From assembly GCA_036004685.1 (NCBI GenBank), contig DASYRE010000050.1:62001-126000 (forward strand): DNA of 64,000 nt, read 5' to 3'. The DNA comes from Candidatus Polarisedimenticolia bacterium. GTDB lineage: Bacteria > Acidobacteriota > Polarisedimenticolia > Gp22-AA2 > AA152. A program made the position numbers and the translations under genes. Below are positions 23,530-32,418 of the stretch, in pieces; position 1 is the first letter of the stretch, and every line of letters starts with the position of its first letter. The notes below the pieces were generated by a model. The model was given only the letters and a program-made list of their open reading frames with translations. It made no database searches and was not told where the DNA came from.

Positions 23530-25274
23530 TCCGGGTCCTCCGGGCTTTCTGCAGGCTGCGCTGGCGCCTGATGATCAACGGCCTTCGCCCCACGCGGCGG
23601 CGGGACGCGGTAGAGCGGTTTTCCCGCGCCCTGCAAGCGCTGACGCCGGCGATCCTCGCCGTGCTTTTCGTTCCAGTGATTCTGCTGACGGCGTTCCTGG
23701 CGTTCGTCGCCGGATCTTCCCTGGGAGAATCGGGACGGTTTCTGGGCCCCGCGCTGGCCGTCCTCCGGCTCCTTCTTCTCTTCGAGACGGCCTTCGCCCT
23801 GCTGGCTCCTCTATTCCGCGCGACGCTGGGGACGGGACGGAGCCCGGCGCGCCTCCTGCTCCTGCCCATTCCCGTGAGGACCCTCTATTTCGCCGAGACG
23901 GTGTCCACTCTCAGCGATCCCTGGCTCGCCATCCTGGCGTCCGGACTTGTTTTTCTTTCCGCCGGATGGTCGGCGACCGCTTCGCTGGCGCCCGGGCTTC
24001 TCCTCCTGGCCGCGGGCGGAGCCCTCCTCGCCCTGCTCGCCGGACTGGGAATGCTCTCCTCGTCGATGGCTCAGCTCGTTTTCCGGAGCCGGCGCCGCGG
24101 CGAATGGGTCAGCGTCGCCCTGCTCACGGCGTTTGGCGCGGCCGGCATGCTGCCGGCCCTCCTCGCCAGCCTGGAGCCCGCCGAAAAGCACCGGCCGCCC
24201 GCCGCTGCTCCGGGGATCGGCATCGCGGCGCCCTCGGCTCCCCGCCGCGAGATCCGGCTCGACCTTCGCGGTTGGGACGGCCGGGCGCTGCCGGCATGGG
24301 CGGCCGTCTATCCTCCGGAGCTCTACGCCCGCTGCCTCGCCCTGGTGACCGAAAGACGCGCGCCGGAAGCCCTCGCTCCGCTGGCCCTCCTGGCGCTTTT
24401 CGCGGCCGGCCTTCATGGGGTCGCCGGCCGCGTCCATGCGAGGCTGCTCGAGACTCCCGAAATCCAATCGGGACGCGGGCGGCGAGGGGCCATGCCGCGA
24501 TGGATACGGCTTCCCCGTCTGGGACAGTCCTCCTCGGCCGTGGCGCTGGCCCAGGTGCGCCTGATCTTCCGGACGGTCCAGGGGAAGATCGGATTCTCCC
24601 TGATCCCCCTGGTCGTCCTGATCGTGGGCACGCTCTGGCTCCGCCGGCCGCGCGAGCTTCTTCCCGAAGGGCTGCCGGTCCCGTTCGGGGTGATCCTGGC
24701 TCTCGGCGGCGCTCTGCTGACGCTGCTGACCCTGGAGGCCGCGGTCCTGAATCAGTTCGCGCTGGATCGATCGGGGCTTCTGCTTGCGTTCCTCTCGCCG
24801 ATCTCGGATCGGGAGTTGATCCGGGGGAAGGCCGCGGGAGCGGCCATTTTGGCGGTGAGCCGGGCCGCGCCTTGCGGGCTCATCGCCTTGCTTCTGGCGC
24901 CCGGCGGGTCGCCGTTTCTATGGATGGCCGGAATCGCTTCGGCGGCGGCGGCGTTTCTCCTCCTGGCGCCCGGCGGGGCCATCGTCTCGACGCTCCTTCC
25001 CAAGACGATGGACGCGGGACGAATCGGCCGCGAGGGGAAGCCCGACTTCTGGGCCTCCCTTCTGGGAATGCTGTTCATCGCGATCGGCGCCGGCCCGGCG
25101 ATCCTCTGCGGCCTGGGCGCGCTCCTCTTTTTCGAGAGCCCGGCTCTCGCGTTTCTGGGCAGCGCGGGATGGGCCGTCCTGTGCGCGGCGATTTCGATCC
25201 CGCTCTTCCGGCTCGCCGAGCGCCTGCTGGCGGCGCGGCGCGAGAACCTGGCGCTCGTGGCCCAGGGGCGCTGA
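23526..25274 (+). CDS. ABC-2-like exporter permease
   Basis: 582 aa with many hydrophobic segments (about 12), including AILAVLFVPVILLTAFLAFVA near the N-terminus and LLGMLFIAIGAGPAILCGLG near the C-terminus. No soluble domain is recognised. Translationally coupled to the ATPase gene by an ATGA overlap. Resembles the large integral components of NatA/NatB-type or ABC-2 exporters, but the family assignment is by context more than by motif. A dispersed repeat begins one base after its TGA. Confidence 0.8.
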   Translation: MIRVLRAFCRLRWRLMINGLRPTRRRDAVERFSRALQALTPAILAVLFVPVILLTAFLAFVAGSSLGESGRFLGPALAVLRLLLLFETAFALLAPLFRATLGTGRSPARLLLLPIPVRTLYFAETVSTLSDPWLAILASGLVFLSAGWSATASLAPGLLLLAAGGALLALLAGLGMLSSSMAQLVFRSRRRGEWVSVALLTAFGAAGMLPALLASLEPAEKHRPPAAAPGIGIAAPSAPRREIRLDLRGWDGRALPAWAAVYPPELYARCLALVTERRAPEALAPLALLALFAAGLHGVAGRVHARLLETPEIQSGRGRRGAMPRWIRLPRLGQSSSAVALAQVRLIFRTVQGKIGFSLIPLVVLIVGTLWLRRPRELLPEGLPVPFGVILALGGALLTLLTLEAAVLNQFALDRSGLLLAFLSPISDRELIRGKAAGAAILAVSRAAPCGLIALLLAPGGSPFLWMAGIASAAAAFLLLAPGGAIVSTLLPKTMDAGRIGREGKPDFWASLLGMLFIAIGAGPAILCGLGALLFFESPALAFLGSAGWAVLCAAISIPLFRLAERLLAARRENLALVAQGR

Positions 25275-25275
25275 A

Positions 25276-25336
25276 TAGTGTCGCGTCTCCGAAATGACGG
25301 CCTCGATGCTGACGTGATTTCCGAGACGCAACACTA
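25276..25336. repeat. Dispersed palindromic repeat, copy 3 (61 bp)
   Basis: TAGTGTCGCGTCTCCGAAAT at the left and ATTTCCGAGACGCAACACTA at the right are inverted repeats. The interior CTCGATGCTGACGTGATTTC is shared with the right end of the 11421 copy. It lies between convergent genes and may fold into a terminator-like hairpin. Confidence 0.85.
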
Positions 25337-25373
25337 ACGGCCTTGAAACGCCCGGCGAGCGTGCCCGACCTCC

Positions 25374-26888
25374 TTACGGACAGGCCAACGGGGAAATACT
25401 GCGCGGCGTCCCGTCCGAGGCGGCGCCGGGGCTCGTTTGCGCTCCCGCCGCGTTGAGAGCGGTCACGACGTAGGAGAACAGGCTGCCGAGCGCCGGCGTC
25501 GCCGGGTCTCCTCCCGGCCACATGGGCGCCGGGCTCTGGAAGACGCAGTTGAAGGTGCCGCTCCCGTTTCCGGAGGATCGATAGACGTGGTAGCTCGCGA
25601 TGGGGTGTCCCGACGTGGCCGCCAGATTCTCCCAGTCCCAGCCGGATAAGCCGAGATTGAAGGGCGCGGCGCCGATCCCGGACACCTGGAGATTCGGCAG
25701 GATCGGGAGGATCTTGAAGACCTCGCCGCTGCGGTCCACGATGTAGATCTCACCCCGGGCGTCTTCTCCGAACGACGTGATCGAGGTGATCGCCAGCCCG
25801 CCGCCGGGAGTCAGCTCCGCCGTGCGGTCCATCGCGGCGGTCAGGACGCCGCCCGACATCTTGAAGGATTTGATGAAATCGGCGCAGTAATCGGCGTAGA
25901 AATAGGTTCCGCCGAGCGCCGACATCCGGCAGCCCCGATAGGGATATCCCCCGGTGATCGAGCAGGCGCCGGAGCTGTGATCGTATTCCGCCACCGGCAG
26001 GACGAGACCCGGGATCGCGGGGCAAGTGCCGCCGGGGCAGGACGGATTGGGGCAGTGGGTTCCCTCATAATAGTCCCAGCCGTAATTGTCCCCGGGCGAC
26101 CGGGGCGCCGCGCGGAAGTCCACTTCCTCCCACTGAAGCTGACCCACGTCGGCGATGTAGAGATCCGACGTCAGCCGATCGAACGCCCACCGCCAGGGAT
26201 TCCTGAGCCCCAGCGCCCAGGTTTCGACCGTGACGGGCGCCGCGTCGACGTCGATCCGCAGCATTTTCCCGGACAGGGAGGCCGGGTTCTGGGCGTTGCC
26301 GTTCGGATCGCAGCCGCTGCCTCCGTCGCCGGTGCCGAGATATAGATGTGGATCGTCCGGGGCGAAGGCCAGCATCCCGCCGTTGTGGTTCCCGAAGTTC
26401 GGATGCGGGATCGTGAGCAGGATCGTGCGCGTCGTGGGATCGGCCCGATCGGGATCGAGTGCGTCGCGCGTGTAACGGACCAGGAAGTTGCTCGTGCCCG
26501 AGGTGTCGGTGTGGAAGATGTAGACGAACCCGTTCGCGGCGTAGTTCGGGTGGAAAGCGAGCCCGAGGAGGCCTTGCTCATTGTCGCCGCCGTCCGCCGG
26601 AGAGTTGGTGAGGGACGCGACATTCAAGAAGTCGTTGGCCAGCAGCGCGCCGTTGCGCAGGATCCGGATGCGGCCGTCCTGCTCGACGATGAAAAGACGG
26701 TCGACGTCGCCGGCGGGCGCCGTCACGAACAGCGGCCTGAGAAGCCCCGAGACGACGCGAACGGTCGTCAGCGGGGTCGGGGAGGCGTCGGAGATTCCGT
26801 CACAGAGGGCCGCTTCGGCCTCCGGGGCGGGGAGCAGAAGCAAGCCGGCGAGAAATGGGGCAAGGAGGAGAGATCGGGGAGTCGGCAT
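25374..26888 (-). CDS. Secreted glucose/sorbosone dehydrogenase-like protein (GSDH beta-propeller)
   Basis: 504 aa. Signal peptide at the N-terminus (SLLLAPFLAGLLLLPAPEAEA). The GSDH propeller (about 45-390) shows GLLGLAFHPNY, HNGGMLAFAPD, YLGTGDGG, GLRNPWRWAFD and IADVGQ, all typical of PQQ-dependent aldose dehydrogenase-like proteins. Residues 400-504 look like a fibronectin-type tail (YHVYRSSGNGSG). A Cys-rich insertion near 280-320 may carry disulphides. Whether PQQ is bound cannot be judged; no PQQ synthesis genes are in the window. It lies downstream of the ferritin/VIT gene on the same strand. Confidence 0.88.
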   Translation of the reverse strand: MPTPRSLLLAPFLAGLLLLPAPEAEAALCDGISDASPTPLTTVRVVSGLLRPLFVTAPAGDVDRLFIVEQDGRIRILRNGALLANDFLNVASLTNSPADGGDNEQGLLGLAFHPNYAANGFVYIFHTDTSGTSNFLVRYTRDALDPDRADPTTRTILLTIPHPNFGNHNGGMLAFAPDDPHLYLGTGDGGSGCDPNGNAQNPASLSGKMLRIDVDAAPVTVETWALGLRNPWRWAFDRLTSDLYIADVGQLQWEEVDFRAAPRSPGDNYGWDYYEGTHCPNPSCPGGTCPAIPGLVLPVAEYDHSSGACSITGGYPYRGCRMSALGGTYFYADYCADFIKSFKMSGGVLTAAMDRTAELTPGGGLAITSITSFGEDARGEIYIVDRSGEVFKILPILPNLQVSGIGAAPFNLGLSGWDWENLAATSGHPIASYHVYRSSGNGSGTFNCVFQSPAPMWPGGDPATPALGSLFSYVVTALNAAGAQTSPGAASDGTPRSISPLACP

Positions 26889-26925
26889 GGGGCACCTCGA
26901 TTCCGAAGGGGGGGATCGGCCCGGC

Positions 26926-27885
26926 TCAGGCGCTGCCGATGAAGATCCCGGCGAGAAAGACCATGACGCCTCCGACCACGACCTGAAGCGTGGCCGAGAG
27001 GAAGGGAGTGTCCATGTAGCGGTTGCGAATCCAGGCGATGACGAACAGCTCGACCACGACCACCAGAGTCGCGACCGTGGTGGCGGTGAGGAAGTGCGGA
27101 ATCAGGAAGGGGAGCGCGTGACCCACCCCTCCGACGAAGGTCATCAGTCCGCAGATCAGGCCGCGCAGCAACGGCCGGCCGCGGCCGGTCAGACTGCCGT
27201 CGTCGGACAGCGCTTCGGCGAAGCCCATGCTGATTCCGGCGCCCACCGACGCCGCCATCCCGATGAGAAAGGTCTCCCAGGTCTGGCGGGTGGCGAAGGC
27301 GGCGGCGAACAGGGGCGCCAGCGTGGAGACCGATCCGTCCATCAGGCCCGCCAGCCCCGGCTGGACCACCTGGAGCAGGAACAGCTGGCGGGAGATCCGC
27401 GCCTCCTCCGCTCTCTCCGAGACGTCCTGCCCGGCCGGATCGATGAGCGCCGAGACCTGCTCGTGCCGGCGCTCCTCTTCGGCGAGATCCCCGAGGAGCT
27501 GCCGCATCTCCGCGTCCTTGGCATTGCGGGCGGCGTGGCTGTAGAAGCGCTCGGTCTCCAGCTCGCGGAGCGCCACGCGCCGGCGCACCTCTTCCACTCC
27601 CATGGGGCGCCATACGGGAGGGGGATCGTGGCGCACGAAGCCGCGGATGTCCTCGGGGCGCACCAGCGGAATCTCCTCCCCGAACTTCTGCTTGAAGAGG
27701 TTGATCAGCCGGTGGCGGTGACCATCCTCCTCGGCGCGCATGGCGTCGAGGCCGGCCGCCGCCTTCGGGTAGTTGGGGCGCAGCAAACGCGCGTACTCGC
27801 CCAGCGTGCGGCCGTCCTCCTCTTCGAGCGAGATGGCCAGCGCCAGGACTTCGGACGCCGAGAGATCGCGGAACCGGCGTTTCAC
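26926..27885 (-). CDS. MbfA-like ferritin-VIT1 iron exporter
   Basis: 319 aa from a GTG in a GTGA overlap with the ClC gene; GGAGGAATTGGA precedes it. An N-terminal ferritin-like four-helix domain carries iron ligands (EEEDGR, EEDGHRHR, LETERFYSH, EEERRHEQ). The C-terminal half is a VIT1 family transporter with about five membrane spans (MDGSVSTLAPLFAAAF onwards). MbfA proteins export iron under excess-iron or peroxide stress, and the ferritin domain senses or loads Fe2+. The frame stays open far upstream inside the ClC gene, but the domain begins here. Coupling with a ClC channel may balance charge, which is inference. Confidence 0.9.
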   Translation of the reverse strand: MKRRFRDLSASEVLALAISLEEEDGRTLGEYARLLRPNYPKAAAGLDAMRAEEDGHRHRLINLFKQKFGEEIPLVRPEDIRGFVRHDPPPVWRPMGVEEVRRRVALRELETERFYSHAARNAKDAEMRQLLGDLAEEERRHEQVSALIDPAGQDVSERAEEARISRQLFLLQVVQPGLAGLMDGSVSTLAPLFAAAFATRQTWETFLIGMAASVGAGISMGFAEALSDDGSLTGRGRPLLRGLICGLMTFVGGVGHALPFLIPHFLTATTVATLVVVVELFVIAWIRNRYMDTPFLSATLQVVVGGVMVFLAGIFIGSA

Positions 27886-29975
27886 TCCAATTCCTCCACG
27901 GGGGCGGGGGGCGCGGCGCTTTCCGCGAGCCGCGCCGGATCGCCGAGGTTGGCGATGTCCGACGGGCGGCCCACCACGATGAGGCCGTCCCCGCCCTTCA
28001 GCTCCGTGTCGGGCCCGGGAATGATCCGATGCTCCCGCTCGCTGCCCATGTTGCGCTTCACCTCGATGACGTTCACGCCGAAGCGCCGGCGGGCATCGAG
28101 ATTCCGGAGGGTGGTCCCCCCGAACGTCTCCGGCAGCTTCACCATCGCGACGACGTACTCGCTGGGCAGCTCGACGTAGGTGGTCTCCGGACGCCCCCCC
28201 TCCGTCGGCCGCTCGAAGCGGGCGAGGCGCGATTCCTTCTTGAGGACCTCCTGACTGTACAGGAAGATGATGTCCCCAGCCGACAGCTCGCCCACGTACC
28301 GGCGGGTCTCGAGGCTGTCGACGACGGGAAGCCGGTCGCGGCTCACCTGGGCCCAGCGCGCGATCGCTTCGGTGAGGCGATCTCCGGGCTGAAGGACCGG
28401 CACGTCGGGATAGACCACCTCCCCCGCCTTGACCGATTGCAGCGCCTCCGGCCGCCCCAGGAACTGCGTCAGATCGGCCAGGGTGATGGCGCCCCGGAAC
28501 CGCCCGTTCTCCCCGACGACGAAGAGCTCCTTGCGCCCTTCGTTGAGCAGACGCTTCACGACCACGTCGAGGGACTCGTCGTCCCGGACCGGGGGGGCTC
28601 CTTCGCGCATGACGTCCCGGACCTCGATGGTGTCCATGACGAGCTGCTCGGTCCGGCCTCCGAGACGGACGCCGCGCTCCAGGAGGGGTTGGGTGTAGAT
28701 CGACTCCGGATGGACGATGCGGCTCACCACCAGCGCGACGGTGCAGCAGATCATCAGGGGAAGGATGATCTCGTAGTCGCCGGTCAGCTCGAAGATCGTC
28801 AGGATGGCGGTCAGCGGAGCCTGGGTCGTGCCGGCGATCATCGCTCCCATGCCGACCAAGGCGTAGGCGCCCGAGCCGGCGGTGATGGCGGGAAAGGCGG
28901 TGTGGCACCAGGAGCCGTACGCCGATCCGAGCACCGATCCGACGAACAGCGTCGGCGTGAAGAGTCCCCCCGAGCCGCCCGATCCCATCGTGAGCGCCGT
29001 CGCGGCCGTCTTCAGGAAGGGAAGGACGAGGACCATCTCGAGGGGAACTCCCTCCCTCAGGACGCGGTTCACCGTGTCGTAGCCGTTGCCGAAGATGTGC
29101 GGGAATCCGATGCCGATGATCCCCACCAGGGTGAATCCGAACAGCGGCTTGAGCCAAAGCGGGCCCGGAATGCGGTCGAATCCTTTCTCGGCCGCGCTCA
29201 GCGCCCAGATGAAGAAGGCGGAAGCCATGCCGATGAGGAAGCCCATCAGGATGTAGTGGCCGATCTCCCATCCCGAGACGAGAGGATCGAAGGGCGGCGG
29301 GCTGTAGGCGCGGTAGTTTCCGAGCAGCCCCCGCGAGACGAGGGTCCCCATGGCGGAAGCCACCATGATGGGACCGAAGCTCTCCAGGGCGAAGTTGCCG
29401 AGCACCACTTCGAGAGCGAACATCGCGCCGCCGATCGGGGCGTTGTAGGCCGCCGCGATCCCCGCCGCCGTGCCACACCCGACCAGGATGTTCAGGCGGT
29501 TGCCGGTGATCAGGAAGCGCCTTCCCAGGAGCGACCCCAGCGCCGCCCCGGCGCGCATCAGGGGCCCTTCCCGGCCCAGCGATCCCCCCGAGCCCACGGT
29601 GATCACCGTGGCGCCCTCCTTGATCAGGGTGCGCTGGACCGAGATGAAGCCGCGATGCCGGCTGACGGCCTCGATGATCCCGGCGGTGCCGTGGCCGCGG
29701 ACCGACTGGCGGGAGAACAGCACAATCAGCCCCACCAGCAATCCGCCGGCCGAGAGGGCGAGGACGCGATGGAGAGGCGAGGCCGCCTCGGCGGCGCGCA
29801 GCAGATCGCGGCCGCTCCCCCAGAAGAGCTTCTGGATCGCCGCGACCAGGCGCACGAGCGCCACGGCCGCCAGGCCGGTCGCCAGGCCGGTCAGGGGCAC
29901 CAGCGTCAGAAATCGCTTTTCCCCCGGCTTCGACGACCTCAGGTAGGCGATGAGGGGAAAATCCGACAGGCGCAT
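27882..29975 (-). CDS. ClC-family chloride channel/antiporter with CBS and TrkA-C domains
   Basis: 697 aa. The ClC membrane core (about 20-440) has the signature loops GSGGSLGREGP, with the gating glutamate, and GSGGSGGLFTPTLFVG. Two CBS domains follow (about 455-580; MREGAPPVRDDESL, VLQPGDRLTEAIA). A C-terminal TrkA-C/RCK-like domain (about 605-690; ELKGGDGLIVVGR) could bind nucleotides or ions. Such long ClC proteins are probably regulated by ligand binding. The next gene starts within its stop codon. Confidence 0.93.
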   Translation of the reverse strand: MRLSDFPLIAYLRSSKPGEKRFLTLVPLTGLATGLAAVALVRLVAAIQKLFWGSGRDLLRAAEAASPLHRVLALSAGGLLVGLIVLFSRQSVRGHGTAGIIEAVSRHRGFISVQRTLIKEGATVITVGSGGSLGREGPLMRAGAALGSLLGRRFLITGNRLNILVGCGTAAGIAAAYNAPIGGAMFALEVVLGNFALESFGPIMVASAMGTLVSRGLLGNYRAYSPPPFDPLVSGWEIGHYILMGFLIGMASAFFIWALSAAEKGFDRIPGPLWLKPLFGFTLVGIIGIGFPHIFGNGYDTVNRVLREGVPLEMVLVLPFLKTAATALTMGSGGSGGLFTPTLFVGSVLGSAYGSWCHTAFPAITAGSGAYALVGMGAMIAGTTQAPLTAILTIFELTGDYEIILPLMICCTVALVVSRIVHPESIYTQPLLERGVRLGGRTEQLVMDTIEVRDVMREGAPPVRDDESLDVVVKRLLNEGRKELFVVGENGRFRGAITLADLTQFLGRPEALQSVKAGEVVYPDVPVLQPGDRLTEAIARWAQVSRDRLPVVDSLETRRYVGELSAGDIIFLYSQEVLKKESRLARFERPTEGGRPETTYVELPSEYVVAMVKLPETFGGTTLRNLDARRRFGVNVIEVKRNMGSEREHRIIPGPDTELKGGDGLIVVGRPSDIANLGDPARLAESAAPPAPVEELE

Positions 29976-30036
29976 GCGATCTCCATTCCGCTCGATCCGC
30001 GAAGGCGCATTCTACTCTGTCGGAGGCCCGGCGGGC

Positions 30037-32349
30037 TTAGAAGAGATCCATCTGGCGCTCGCCGCCGAGGATGGCCCGGAAGGAGGTGCCGAGGTGGCTC
30101 AACAGGGCGTCGGCCACCGGCTCGAGCTGCTTTTCCACGTAATGCTCGTAATCGATGGGGCTTTCCCGATACCCTTCCGGCTGGGGGCCGTCGACGGTCA
30201 TCACGTAATGGATCACCCGTCCGGTGATCTTGGGCAGGAGGCGGGCCGCCTTGACGTGGGGCGGCGTGGTCTCGGTGTACTGGTCGATCGGCTTCCGGAG
30301 GGATTTGCGATAGACGAGCATGCCGTCCGAGGCGCCCGATCGAAGCTTCTCGACCGTCTCGCGGACGTAGGCCTCGACCGGCTCCTCCGAGAAAACCCGC
30401 TCGTAAAGGCCCAGCTGGAACGCCTTGCTCAACTCGGTCCAATCGCTGCGCACCGATTCCATGCCGACGAAGAGAATCTGCCGCCGGCCGTTTTCATCCA
30501 CCCAGCCCGCGTAACGCTTGCGGGCCCCGGCGATCCCGTGCCGCATCGACGGCAGGAAGAGCTTGTGGTAGAGGCGCTCGAACTCCAGCTCCAGCCGGCT
30601 GTTCACCCGGTAGGTGGCGAGAAGGTGCTTGGAGAGGTCCCGGTTGATCCGGGCAGCGAGATCCTTCCCCACCTGGATCGCGTACTCGGGGGTGGCAGCG
30701 TTCGATTCGACGAACAGGGAATCGGTGTCACCGTAAAGAACGCGGTGTCCCATCTCCTCCACGTGACGCTTCGTCCACAGGAGAATCGACTGGCCGAAGT
30801 GGGTGATGGCGTTGGCCACCGGATGGGAGTGGAAGCGGCACGCCGGAGTGGCCAGGACGCCGTAGAAGGAGTTCATGAGAATCTTGATCGCCTGGGAGGC
30901 GATGGCGTCGCCCGCCTGCCGGGCGGCCTCGCGCCGCGGGAAGAGGCGCGACAGGATCTCCGGGAGGATTCCGGGCCGGCGGCTGAAACAGGCGCCGTTG
31001 GGCGCGCGGATCACGTCCTCTTCCGGAGCGGGCCGGGGAAGGTATTCGACCGGGTCGATGTTGAACGTGAGGATCAGGCTCGGATAAAGGCTCTTGAAAT
31101 CGAAGCCGAGAATCCGCTCGTGCAGCCCGGTCACCGGCTCCAGCACCGCCCCTCCGAGCACCGGCTCGAGGCGCGAGTCGGCCTGGACGGTCGGCCCCAC
31201 GCGGCTGCGCCTGCGGATCTCGGAGAGATAGAGAAAATCGAACGACGCGATGCTCGCGGAGACGCGGTCGAGAGGCATTCCCGTGAGCAGGCTGCGCTCC
31301 ACGGCGAGATCGACCAGGCGCGTGCGCTCGAGGATGGCCGAGACGAGGCGCGCGTCGGTCAGGTTGTACCGGACGAAGGCGGGAAGATCCTCCTTGAAGA
31401 GCCGCTCGATCTCCCGGTGGCGATCGGGGCCCGCGAGCGTCTTCCCTTCTCCCAGCAAGGCGCGGGCGGCCGTCTCGAGGCGGTAGTCCTCGAGCTTCAC
31501 GAAGGCGCCTTTCAGGAGCTGGATCCCGTCGAGGACCATGCGGCCCGGGATCTCGGCGCGGGAGGTGCCCCACGCCGAGCGGTCGCGATGGATCCGCATA
31601 GGGCCCGGGATCCTCCCCAGGTCCAGCGAAAGGTCGTGCGCCCGGGCCCGGCGCTCGAGGATCGACAGATCGAACTCCACGACGCTCCATCCGGTGATCA
31701 CGTCCGGATCCTGGTGCCGGAGCGTCTCCGCCAGGCGCAGCAGGAGGTTCTTCTCGGTGCCGCAGAAGACGCTGCCGGCCGGCCTTTCCCGATCGGCGGG
31801 CGAGGAGAGGAGAACCTCCTCGAAGCCGGGACCGTGGAGCGCCGCCGAAAGGACCCGCGTCCCCCGCGTGTCGGTCTCCAGATCGAGCGACAGGATCTTC
31901 AGCTTGGGACGGAATTCGCACGGGGTCAGGCGGGGGTCGTCGTAGATCCGCGGGATCCGATTCCCCGCCCGCGACGCTCCCTCGATCGCGATGCTGCCGC
32001 GGAGGTGACGGTCGATGAGAAAACGAAGCGCGAACCGCACGTCCGCCTCGTAGCAGGGAATCCCGGCGGCCCGGAGCCGGTCGCGCAGCGGCGCCGCGTC
32101 CGGAGGAGTCGGGACCTCGACGCGCAGGACCGGCTCGAGATCGAGCGTGGTCCACCCGGTGGGAGCCTGGCGATCGGCCCCGATCTGCCAGGCCCGGGGG
32201 GCGTCGGATTCGCGAACGAAGAAATGCGGGGTGGAGCGGCCGTCACGGACCAGGAACGGCTCGCCCGTTTCCAGCTTCCCAAAGATATAGACGATCGGCT
32301 TGCCGGCTTCGATCCGGTAGGTGGGCTGAAGAATGAAGCCTCGGACCAT
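30037..32349 (-). CDS. polB: DNA polymerase II (family B)
   Basis: 770 aa, close to E. coli Pol II. 3'-5' exonuclease: Exo I Asp156/Glu158 (LSLDLETD), Exo II GWSVVEFDL (a Ser replaces the usual Asn), Exo III YNLTDARLV. Polymerase: motif A DFKSLYPSLI (Asp417), motif B KILMNSFYG, motif C YGDTDS (Asp541, Asp543). It ends QMDLF, a clean sliding-clamp-binding motif at the very C-terminus. It functions in translesion or repair synthesis. It stands apart from dinB by 14 kb. All catalytic residues are intact. Confidence 0.95.
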   Translation of the reverse strand: MVRGFILQPTYRIEAGKPIVYIFGKLETGEPFLVRDGRSTPHFFVRESDAPRAWQIGADRQAPTGWTTLDLEPVLRVEVPTPPDAAPLRDRLRAAGIPCYEADVRFALRFLIDRHLRGSIAIEGASRAGNRIPRIYDDPRLTPCEFRPKLKILSLDLETDTRGTRVLSAALHGPGFEEVLLSSPADRERPAGSVFCGTEKNLLLRLAETLRHQDPDVITGWSVVEFDLSILERRARAHDLSLDLGRIPGPMRIHRDRSAWGTSRAEIPGRMVLDGIQLLKGAFVKLEDYRLETAARALLGEGKTLAGPDRHREIERLFKEDLPAFVRYNLTDARLVSAILERTRLVDLAVERSLLTGMPLDRVSASIASFDFLYLSEIRRRSRVGPTVQADSRLEPVLGGAVLEPVTGLHERILGFDFKSLYPSLILTFNIDPVEYLPRPAPEEDVIRAPNGACFSRRPGILPEILSRLFPRREAARQAGDAIASQAIKILMNSFYGVLATPACRFHSHPVANAITHFGQSILLWTKRHVEEMGHRVLYGDTDSLFVESNAATPEYAIQVGKDLAARINRDLSKHLLATYRVNSRLELEFERLYHKLFLPSMRHGIAGARKRYAGWVDENGRRQILFVGMESVRSDWTELSKAFQLGLYERVFSEEPVEAYVRETVEKLRSGASDGMLVYRKSLRKPIDQYTETTPPHVKAARLLPKITGRVIHYVMTVDGPQPEGYRESPIDYEHYVEKQLEPVADALLSHLGTSFRAILGGERQMDLF

Positions 32350-32388
32350 GCGCCCTCGCCGGAGATCCGCCTTGTCGGAAGTGGATCG

Positions 32389-32394
32389 AGTATA
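32389..32394 (-). promoter_or_regulatory. Extended -10 upstream of polB
   Basis: On the minus strand TGCTATACT gives an extended -10 (TGN-TATACT) about 40 bases before the polB ATG. No -35 was found. Confidence 0.35.
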
Positions 32395-32418
32395 GCACCG
32401 GGATCGCCGGCCGGGCGG

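Noticed and set aside
26926-29478. An 850-codon frame suggesting a giant fusion with the ferritin-VIT protein
   Set aside because: Everything upstream of 27885 is the out-of-frame ClC gene; the GTG at 27885 with its ribosome site and the ferritin domain start explain the real gene.
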